Assembly: GCA_020342025.1 (NCBI GenBank)
Contig: CP070840.1
Coordinates: forward strand, 521,908 to 529,256
DNA: 7,349 nt
Direction of reading: 5' to 3'
DNA from: Deltaproteobacteria bacterium
Lineage (GTDB): Bacteria > Desulfobacterota > DSM-4660 > Desulfatiglandales > HGW-15
Part shown: positions 1-6,973 of the stretch, one piece after another
How positions within the stretch are numbered: the first letter of the stretch is position 1
Layout of the letters: each line of letters starts with the position of its first letter
Translations under genes and position numbers: made by a program
The notes under the pieces: model-generated
Told to the model about the DNA's origin: nothing
The model's input: only the letters and a program-made list of their open reading frames with translations
Databases searched by the model: none

Positions 1-1820
<1,820 letters not shown>

Positions 1821-1898
1821 CTTCGCTCCATTTAGAAGGAATCGTGGCTTGACTGCACCATCCTGCCCTGCGCGATTGGTTGTGAAACCACATAAAAG

Positions 1899-1906
1899 AA
1901 AGGAAG
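1899..1906 (+). promoter_or_regulatory. Ribosome binding site deciding the oxidoreductase start
   Basis: AAAGGAAG lies 8 nt upstream of the ATG at 1915 and is the only good Shine-Dalgarno match near a start in this frame. The frame is open further upstream to an ATG at 1804 inside uvrB, but the extra 37 residues (basic, with no hydrophobic core) have no family resemblance and no ribosome site of their own. A small hairpin (1877-1881 pairing with 1886-1890, loop GTGA) sits just before this site. It is too short to call regulatory. Confidence 0.65.
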
Positions 1907-1914
1907 CTATTCAA

Positions 1915-3993
1915 ATGGAAGAGGACATTCGCTGGGTGAAGACGCATTGCGCGAGAATGGACCATGGAGGCTGCGGCCTTCTGATTGGGGTCAAGGATAA
2001 CGAAATTGTCAAGGTCAAAGGGGACCCGGACGGTTTTCTGAACAAAGGCTATGTCTGTCCCAAAGGCCTGGCCTCCCCAGACCGACTCACCCATCCTGAC
2101 CGGCTCAAACACCCCTTGAAGAGGGTCGGGAAAAGGGGAGAAGGAAAATGGGAAAGGATTTCCTGGCCGGATGCCATCGGCGAGATCAGTGAAAACTTGA
2201 ACACAATAAAAGAAAAGTATGGCGCCAAGGGCGTTTCCTTTTGCCAGGGCATGCCCAAAGGGCTGGAACTTTTTGTGATGGTTCGTCTGGCTAACATCTT
2301 CGGCTCTCCCAATGTGGTGGGCATCCAGGATGTCTGTCATATGCCGCGTGAAATCACCGGGATCCACAGCTGCGGGTTTTATCCTGTGGCGGATTTCCAT
2401 CACCCGAGTAAGCTGGTCATTCTCTGGGGAAGCAATATCACCAGCACCAACGAGGAGGGCGCCATATGCAGTCTTCTGTTGAATCAAATCAAAAACGGGA
2501 CCGAAATGGTTGGTATAGACCCCAGAAAGACAGAGCTTGCAGATAAAGCGAAGTTTTGGCTCCAGATAAGACCGGGTACGGATAATGCCCTGGCACTCGC
2601 TTTCCTCGATGTCATTATCGAGGAAGGACTGTATGATCGTGAATTCGTCGAGAGCTGGACATACGGTTTTGAGGAATTGGCCAGTCATGTCCGGGCATAT
2701 ACACCAGAGAAGATGTCCGAAGTGACCTGGGTGCCACCGGATCTTATTCGAGAGGCGGCAAGATTCTATGCCCAGTCCCGTCCAGCGGCAATTCAGTGGG
2801 GGAATGCCCTTGAACAGTGTGCCCACAACTTTGACACAATGAGGGCTCTTGTTGCTCTGATGGCAATATGCGGGAACCTGGACGTGCCCGGTGGCAATAT
2901 TAATGCCAATGAACCAGAGACCGGCGATTTCGGCAAGTTCGTTCGGGCAGATCTCATCCCCTCAAAGAGGAAGGAGATGATTCATGCCTATCACGGTTCA
3001 ATACCCAGGTTGATGAATGTGGCGCCGGCCTTCTTCAGGAGAGCCGTTTTGGAAGGGTTCCCCTATCCGGTGAAAGGCGCTTACATGCACGGGACCAACC
3101 CGATGCTTGCCTACGCGGACAGCCAAAAGACGTATGAGACCTTGATGAACCTGGACTATCTGGTCGTTGCTGACATATTCATGACCCCTACAGCCTCCTT
3201 TGCAGATATTTTGCTTCCAGCGGCAACCCAGTTTGAATTCAACGACATTGGCCATTGGGGTATGGGTCATGGCTTCATATTGGCCCGACCCAAGGTGGTC
3301 GATCCCCCTGAAGGTTGTTGGCCCGACATAAAGATACTGAATGAATTGGGCAAGGCCCTCACATCCAAGGACTACTGGTACGACGATTATGAGCAGCTTT
3401 TAGAAGAGGTCTTGGAACCGAGCGGCCTCAGCTACAAAGCCTTTGCAGATAAGGGATATCTGGAGGGTGAAGATCACTTCAAGAAGTATGTCTCCTCGGG
3501 GTTTAAAACCCCGAGTGGAAAGGTGGAATTGGTCTTATCTCAGGCTGAAAAGTATAAACTTTCTGCCCTGCCCCAATTTGGTGGACCACCAGAGGAGAGT
3601 GATCCTGACTATCCGCTGGTCCTGACCAGTGCAAAGAGCCGCTATTATCTCCATTCATCCTACAGGTGGTTGGAGCGAGTAAGAAAACAGAGGCCGCATC
3701 CAAAGACTGAAATTCATCCGGAAACGGCAGAGAAGTATGGCATACAAGAGGGGGATGAAGTGATTATTGAGACGAACAAGGGGGAGATTACGCAGGTGGC
3801 CCATGTGACGGACCGCATCCATCCGAGGGTCATCAGGGCCTCCTACGGATGGTGGTTTCCGGAAGGTTCACCTGAATCGCAATATGATTGGAAGACATCA
3901 AATTACAACATGCTCACTTCTGTGGAGAAACTGGGTAAGGAATTCGGCACCCCCAACCTGAAGGGAATCGGTTGCAAGATAAGAAAGAAATAA
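1915..3993 (+). CDS. Mo/W-bisPGD oxidoreductase, DMSO reductase superfamily, cytoplasmic, substrate unknown
   Basis: A 692-residue catalytic subunit of the molybdopterin-dinucleotide enzyme superfamily. What is seen: an N-terminal Fe-S region with C12, C20 and C48 (THCARMDHGGCGLL, then GYVCPKG), where the usual second Cys is replaced by M15-D16; the family block WERISWPDAIGEI at 79-91; a probable Mo/W ligand C141 followed by H142 (QDVCHMPRE); a cofactor-contact stretch with LWGSNIT (170-176) and IDPRKTELAD (201-210); FMTPTASFADILLPA (422-436); TPSGKVEL (532-539); and a C-terminal molybdopterin-dinucleotide-binding beta-barrel at about 566-686 ending NLKGIGCKIRK. There is no Tat signal, so it should be cytoplasmic. 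No ferredoxin-like or membrane-anchor subunit lies beside it. Motif order and length resemble acetylene hydratase, thiosulfate/polysulfide reductase and formate dehydrogenase alpha subunits, but the sequence alone does not fix a substrate. It has its own ribosome site; transcription from uvrB or from an unseen promoter are both possible. Superfamily is certain; reaction is unknown. Confidence 0.93.
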   Translation: MEEDIRWVKTHCARMDHGGCGLLIGVKDNEIVKVKGDPDGFLNKGYVCPKGLASPDRLTHPDRLKHPLKRVGKRGEGKWERISWPDAIGEISENLNTIKEKYGAKGVSFCQGMPKGLELFVMVRLANIFGSPNVVGIQDVCHMPREITGIHSCGFYPVADFHHPSKLVILWGSNITSTNEEGAICSLLLNQIKNGTEMVGIDPRKTELADKAKFWLQIRPGTDNALALAFLDVIIEEGLYDREFVESWTYGFEELASHVRAYTPEKMSEVTWVPPDLIREAARFYAQSRPAAIQWGNALEQCAHNFDTMRALVALMAICGNLDVPGGNINANEPETGDFGKFVRADLIPSKRKEMIHAYHGSIPRLMNVAPAFFRRAVLEGFPYPVKGAYMHGTNPMLAYADSQKTYETLMNLDYLVVADIFMTPTASFADILLPAATQFEFNDIGHWGMGHGFILARPKVVDPPEGCWPDIKILNELGKALTSKDYWYDDYEQLLEEVLEPSGLSYKAFADKGYLEGEDHFKKYVSSGFKTPSGKVELVLSQAEKYKLSALPQFGGPPEESDPDYPLVLTSAKSRYYLHSSYRWLERVRKQRPHPKTEIHPETAEKYGIQEGDEVIIETNKGEITQVAHVTDRIHPRVIRASYGWWFPEGSPESQYDWKTSNYNMLTSVEKLGKEFGTPNLKGIGCKIRKK
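3495..3515 (+). repeat. Perfect 21-nt palindrome inside the oxidoreductase gene
   Basis: Bases 3495-3504 (CTCGGGGTTT) are the exact reverse complement of 3506-3515 (AAACCCCGAG), with a single central A. It encodes the SGFKTPSG segment at about residues 528-535. TPSGK is conserved in this superfamily, so protein coding explains part of the sequence. The codons upstream of it are less constrained and still complete the left arm. Confidence 0.8.
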
Positions 3994-4041
3994 GGGAACT
4001 GGGTATTCTAGCCCTAGAACCACACAGACGAAAAGGACAAG

Positions 4042-4054
4042 AATTTTAGACAGG
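4042..4054 (+). repeat. Short repeat A, copy 1 (aattttagacagg)
   Basis: This 13-mer is identical to 4125-4137. Both copies are preceded by purine-rich sequence containing cgaaa(a)ggac, so the repeated unit is probably longer and imperfect (about 4026-4054 against 4100-4137). Confidence 0.75.
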
Positions 4055-4065
4055 GTTCTTAATCA

Positions 4066-4097
4066 CCCCAGTTGAATAGGCTCCGCATTCAACGGGG
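4066..4097 (+). repeat. REP-like palindrome 1 (hairpin)
   Basis: GTTGAAT (4071-4077) pairs with ATTCAAC (4087-4093) around a 9-nt loop, and CCCC (4066-4069) pairs with GGGG (4094-4097) with one bulged A at 4070. That gives 11 base pairs in total. No T-run follows, so it is not a typical terminator. It lies between the two copies of repeat A. Confidence 0.75.
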
Positions 4098-4124
4098 CAG
4101 GCGAAAGGACGAAGACACGAAAGA

Positions 4125-4148
4125 AATTTTAGACAGGATTTACAGGAT
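4125..4148 (+). repeat. Short repeat A, copy 2, with internal acaggat duplication
   Basis: The 13-mer aattttagacagg at 4125-4137 matches 4042-4054. Here it continues into atttacaggat, so a near-tandem acaggat heptamer occurs at 4133-4139 and 4142-4148. From memory, tandem acaggat(tt) units like this are scattered in intergenic DNA of some anaerobic bacteria. I cannot verify that here. Confidence 0.7.
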
Positions 4149-4152
4149 CGCA

Positions 4153-4178
4153 CCCGCCGTCGCTAAAGCTATGGCGGG
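4153..4178 (+). repeat. REP-like palindrome 2 (GC-rich hairpin)
   Basis: CCCGCC (4153-4158) pairs with GGCGGG (4173-4178), extended inward by a G-T wobble (4159/4172) and T-A (4160/4171). A small inner pairing GC/GC (4162-4163 with 4168-4169) closes a TAAA loop. The sequence around the loop (cgctaaagct) is itself nearly palindromic. No T-run follows. Confidence 0.75.
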
Positions 4179-4197
4179 GCAAGCGGATAAGAACAGT

Positions 4198-4337
4198 GAT
4201 CGCTTAAAAGTGACTTGAAGAAGCTATCTCGGATAGAAACAAGCCAGCTTTTTTCTATCCGTGAAGCTTCTCAAGCGCCTTTATTTTAATCATCAAGGCC
4301 TCTCCGCACCAATGTGCGGTGAGCTTTTAAGCGAATC
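4198..4337. other. Candidate cloverleaf element: four stems around a tight junction
   Basis: Four stems can form together. P1: CGCTTAAAAG (4201-4210) pairs exactly with CTTTTAAGCG (4324-4333), and GAT (4198-4200) pairs with 4334-4337 around one bulged A. P2: 4214-4225 with 4265-4275 (11 pairs, A4219 bulged), an internal loop, then CGGATAGAAA (4230-4239) exactly with 4252-4261, closing a 12-nt loop. P3: GCCTT (4277-4281) with AAGGC (4295-4299). P4: 4300-4309 with 4314-4323 (9 pairs, one T-T mismatch, CAAT loop). Only 4211-4213 and 4276 stay unpaired at the junction. It could be a structured RNA, a non-autonomous mobile element with terminal inverted repeats, or a DNA recombination or protein-binding site. 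The strand is not determined and no known RNA family is recognised. Confidence 0.6.
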
Positions 4338-4391
4338 TTTTAAGCCATCTCAAATAATACTTGTTAGATCTGCGTAATCTGCGCTTAAAAG
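4337..4391. repeat. Second inverted pair of the cttttaag arm sequence
   Basis: CTTTTAAG at 4337-4344 pairs with CTTAAAAG at 4384-4391, enclosing the first 'gcgtaatctgcg' copy. The 10-mer CGCTTAAAAG at 4382-4391 is identical to 4201-4210, the left P1 arm of the cloverleaf. The right arm at 4324-4333 could therefore pair with either copy but not both at once. Confidence 0.6.
4372..4383 (+). repeat. Short repeat B, copy 1 (gcgtaatctgcg)
   Basis: This 12-mer is identical to 4513-4524. It is preceded by agatct and runs directly into the cttaaaag arm sequence. Confidence 0.7.
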
Positions 4392-4512
4392 TTTTGGAGT
4401 CCCTGGTGACTAATTTTTCGTGTTTTTCAAATTTTCTCTTTTTGTGATAAATTCCTGGTTCCTGAGAATTCAGTTTTCAAGCGATCCAACCATGTCAGTT
4501 TCTTGAATTTCA

Positions 4513-4537
4513 GCGTAATCTGCGTAATCTGTGGATC
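4513..4537 (+). repeat. Short repeat B, copy 2, with tandem gcgtaatct units
   Basis: gcgtaatct occurs twice in tandem (4513-4521 and 4522-4530), followed by gtggatc. On the opposite strand this reads as a run of 'cagattacg' units. From memory such runs recur between genes in some anaerobic bacterial genomes, which I cannot check here. Confidence 0.7.
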
Positions 4538-4580
4538 AGCACCAGCGTTAAAAAAATGTTTTAGCAAGTACCTTACTCCA

Positions 4581-4597
4581 GTGAGGCGGAGCCTCAT
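4581..4597 (+). promoter_or_regulatory. Stem-loop in the 5' leader of the antiporter gene
   Basis: TGAGGC (4582-4587) pairs with GCCTCA (4591-4596) around a GGA loop, and a G-T wobble (4581/4597) adds a seventh pair. It ends 11 nt before the ribosome site AGGA at 4609-4612. It has no T-run, so it is more likely a leader or mRNA-stability hairpin than a terminator. Its function is inferred only from position. Confidence 0.4.
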
Positions 4598-4619
4598 AAA
4601 ACGGACATAGGATCTCATC

Positions 4620-6614
4620 ATGGAAATTCCTCTCATAAAGGACATTCTCATCATATTTGCGCTCTCTATGGGGGTGCTCTTCATTTGCCACAGGCTGAAG
4701 GTCCCTGCAATCGTCGGTTTTCTCTTAACCGGATTGCTGGCGGGGCCACACGGACTGGGGTTAATAACGGCGGACAAAGAGGTGGAAGTTCTGGCTGAAA
4801 TCGGTGTCGTGATGCTTCTTTTCACTATTGGCATCGAGTTCTCTCTGAGAGACTTCATTCGCATCAAAAGGGCCGTATTGATGGGAGGGTCTTGTCAAGT
4901 TCTGTTGACCCTTGCCGCAACCTTCCTTTTTTCCAGACATTTTGGTTATGGGCTGGGTGAATCGGTTTTTGCTGGGTTTCTTGTCGCCCTGAGCAGCACG
5001 GCCATCGTCCTCAAACTGTTGCAGGAACGGGCTGAAATTGAAAGCCCTCATGGACAGACAACGCTCGGCATTCTTATTTATCAGGACATTATTATTGTGC
5101 CGATGATCCTGCTTACACCTCTTTTGGCTGGTAAAGCAGGCGATCTCGGCACGTCTCTTCCCCTCCTCTTGGCTAAAGGGATCGGCATCATTGTTCTGGT
5201 CATCTTATGTGCTGAGTATGTTGTTCCAAAGATACTTTATTACATTGCTCGCACACGTAGCAGAGAACTCTTTCTTTTAAGTATTGTCGTTATGTGCCTT
5301 GCCTTTGCCTGGATCACCCACAGCATGAAACTGTCGCTCGCCCTGGGTGCCTTTTTGGCAGGCTTGACCATTTCAGAATCTGATTATAGTCACCAGGCTC
5401 TCAGTAACATAATACCCTTTCGAGACCTCTTCACCAGTTTCTTTTTCATCTCCATAGGCATGCTGCTCGATATCCATTTTCTTCTGGCAAGGCCGGGTCT
5501 TGTGTTTCTTCTTGCCCTAGGGATCCTCCTTGTGAAGTCGTTCCTTGGCATGGCAGCGGCTCTTCTGCTCGGTCTACCTTTGCGCACCGCTATTCTTGTG
5601 GGATTGGCCCTTAGCCAGGTGGGAGAATTTTCTTTCATCTTATCTGAGGAAGGTGTGAAGTTTGGCCTATTAAGCGGAGATATCTTTCAGTCATTCCTGG
5701 CCGTCTCGGTCCTGACGATGGCTGCAACGCCTTTCATCATAGTACTGGGGCATCGAATCGCTGAAGTTCTCTTGCGTTTGCCGCTGCCGAAAAAACTGAA
5801 ATCCGGCCTATATCCTTTGCCGGGGCTGACAGATGCGGGTAAAAAGGTCACACTAAAAGAGCACCTTATTGTTGTGGGATTTGGGGTAAATGGGAGAAAT
5901 GTGACCAGGGCGGCCAAGTCAGCGGGTTTGCCCTATCTTATTATCGAAATGAATCCGGAAACTGTACGGCTTGAAAAAAAGAAAGGTGAACCCATTTACT
6001 ATGGGGATGCAGGGCAGGAGGCCGTCCTCCTTTATGCAAACATCAAAGAGGCAAGAATAGTCGTATTGGTTATATCCGACCCTGCTGCGACCCGTAGAAC
6101 GGCTCTCCTGGCCCGTCGTCTCAACCCTGATGTCCATATCATCGCGAGAACCCGTTTTCTCCAGGAGATGGAATCCTTGTATAAGCTGGGGGTGAATGAA
6201 GTTATTCCAGAGGAGTTCGAGACGTCTGTGGAAATTTTCTCAAGGGTCCTGAGCAGGTATCTCATACCCCGAGACGAAATAGATCGTTTCGTGACTGAGG
6301 TGCGATCGGACGGATATGAGATCTTTCGACGCCTTCCTCAAGACGGAACAGCTTTTTGCGATTTGCAGTCTTACATTCCGGATGTGCATATTAATACGGT
6401 AAGGGTGGGGAATGCTTCCCCATTTGTTGGGAAGACTTTGTCTGAAGTTGGCCTACGCAGAAAATACGGTGTGACCTTGCTTGCCATACGCCGTGATAAA
6501 GAGATATTTTCCAATCCTAATGCAGATACAAGAATCGAGGCTGGCGATATATTGGTCCTCCTCGCACGCATTGAGAAGCTCGCTGAACTGACTACACTTC
6601 TATCAACGGGGTGA
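4620..6614 (+). CDS. Kef-type K+/H+ antiporter (CPA2 family) with RCK_N and RCK_C domains
   Basis: A 664-residue inner-membrane monovalent cation/proton antiporter resembling KefB/KefC/YbaL. The start ATG has AGGA (4609-4612) 7 nt upstream, and translation begins directly with a membrane helix. Residues 5-385 hold about 12-13 hydrophobic segments of the Na+/H+ exchanger fold. They include LAEIGVVMLLFTIGIEFS (58-75), the ion-path QD pair Q155-D156 (ILIYQDIIIVP) and ALGAFLAGLTISESDYSHQ (241-259), followed by IPFRDLFTSFFFISIGMLLD as in KefC. An RCK_N (TrkA-N) nucleotide-binding domain spans about 414-540, with G420-F-G422-V-N-G425 and the acidic E443 ending beta-2. An RCK_C (TrkA-C) domain spans about 590-660. 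E. coli KefC has no comparable C-terminal RCK_C segment and YbaL is shorter. No KefF/KefG-type ancillary flavoprotein gene is adjacent. The family is secure. The transported ion (K+ or Na+) and the ligand (NAD(H), glutathione adducts, cyclic dinucleotide) are not determined. Confidence 0.93.
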   Translation: MEIPLIKDILIIFALSMGVLFICHRLKVPAIVGFLLTGLLAGPHGLGLITADKEVEVLAEIGVVMLLFTIGIEFSLRDFIRIKRAVLMGGSCQVLLTLAATFLFSRHFGYGLGESVFAGFLVALSSTAIVLKLLQERAEIESPHGQTTLGILIYQDIIIVPMILLTPLLAGKAGDLGTSLPLLLAKGIGIIVLVILCAEYVVPKILYYIARTRSRELFLLSIVVMCLAFAWITHSMKLSLALGAFLAGLTISESDYSHQALSNIIPFRDLFTSFFFISIGMLLDIHFLLARPGLVFLLALGILLVKSFLGMAAALLLGLPLRTAILVGLALSQVGEFSFILSEEGVKFGLLSGDIFQSFLAVSVLTMAATPFIIVLGHRIAEVLLRLPLPKKLKSGLYPLPGLTDAGKKVTLKEHLIVVGFGVNGRNVTRAAKSAGLPYLIIEMNPETVRLEKKKGEPIYYGDAGQEAVLLYANIKEARIVVLVISDPAATRRTALLARRLNPDVHIIARTRFLQEMESLYKLGVNEVIPEEFETSVEIFSRVLSRYLIPRDEIDRFVTEVRSDGYEIFRRLPQDGTAFCDLQSYIPDVHINTVRVGNASPFVGKTLSEVGLRRKYGVTLLAIRRDKEIFSNPNADTRIEAGDILVLLARIEKLAELTTLLSTG

Positions 6615-6973
6615 AAAATCCATATTGCATTGTGTTGGATATGAAATATGAGCAATCATCTTACGCTCTTGTATCCACCCCACATATTTTGTGCAAAAGT
6701 TAATCCGAAAGTAGCCATTACTGTTGATTGTGCAGTCCAGCGCACCACGAGAAAGTATAGCTTAGCAGACCTATGGTGCACTTCTTCCGAATTCCAAATT
6801 GCAGGTTTTGCCAAGAAGCCTGGACTTCCTAGACAGAACTGAAAACCGCAACATTTGGCAGTCTCTCATTGACAGAATATCTCCTTTTTAATAAGTTCCT
6901 TCCCTAGCAGGGCTAGTCCTGTCACCACGTCCAAAAATAGGCCTTTCTTTGGTTTCCCCACAGGGCAATAGTT
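6615..6973. other. 359-nt gap without a convincing gene
   Basis: The gap contains only short open frames with no recognisable similarity: 64 codons on + from 6648, and 32 codons on - from 6869 down to 6771. The only possible control signals are weak: a small hairpin after the antiporter stop (6618-6622 with 6636-6640, no T-run), two competing short palindromes around 6902-6921, and one promoter-like pair near 6869-6897. It probably contains the promoter and leader of the cyclase gene downstream. Confidence 0.6.
6869..6897 (+). promoter_or_regulatory. Weak sigma-70-like promoter candidate for the cyclase gene
   Basis: A perfect -35 hexamer TTGACA (6869-6874) is followed after 17 nt by TAAGTT (6892-6897), a poor -10. 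The surrounding DNA is AT-rich (cctttttaataag). It would place transcription start about 70 nt before the ATG at 6974. The weak -10 makes this only a suggestion. Confidence 0.25.

Larger units (their letters stand above)
3994..4619. other. 626-nt non-coding region rich in palindromes and short repeats
   Basis: No plausible protein gene is seen on either strand between the oxidoreductase stop and the antiporter start. Instead the region holds, in order: a weak hairpin (4006-4019); a hairpin at 4066-4097; two copies of an 'aattttagacagg' motif about 83 nt apart; a GC-rich hairpin at 4153-4178; a multi-stem element at 4198-4337; two copies of a 'gcgtaatctgcg' motif; and a stem-loop just before the next gene. 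The reverse strand is open at 4427-4867, but its peptide is a translation of repeats plus the antisense of the antiporter. No convincing intrinsic terminator (stem followed by a T-run) follows the oxidoreductase. Confidence 0.85.

Noticed and set aside
4006..4019. Hairpin after the oxidoreductase stop as a terminator
   Set aside because: It has only 5 A/T-rich pairs and no T-run, so it does not support an intrinsic terminator.
4042..4537. Repeats as a CRISPR array
   Set aside because: Repeats are only 12-13 nt, two copies each, with unequal spacing and no cas genes nearby.
4427..4867. 146-codon open frame on the - strand
   Set aside because: The half over the antiporter gene is antisense to a clear gene. 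The rest translates intergenic repeat sequence (ADPQITQITLK, from the tandem 'cagattacg' units), a common artefact.
6648..6842. 64-codon open frame on the + strand after the antiporter
   Set aside because: No good ribosome site and no recognisable motif or composition typical of a protein. Likely chance.
6771..6869. 32-codon open frame on the - strand (MRDCQMLRFSVL...) with a purine-rich AAGGAGAT upstream at 6879-6886
   Set aside because: The ribosome-site match is good but 9 nt or more away, and the peptide has no hydrophobic segment or known motif. Too little support for a gene call.
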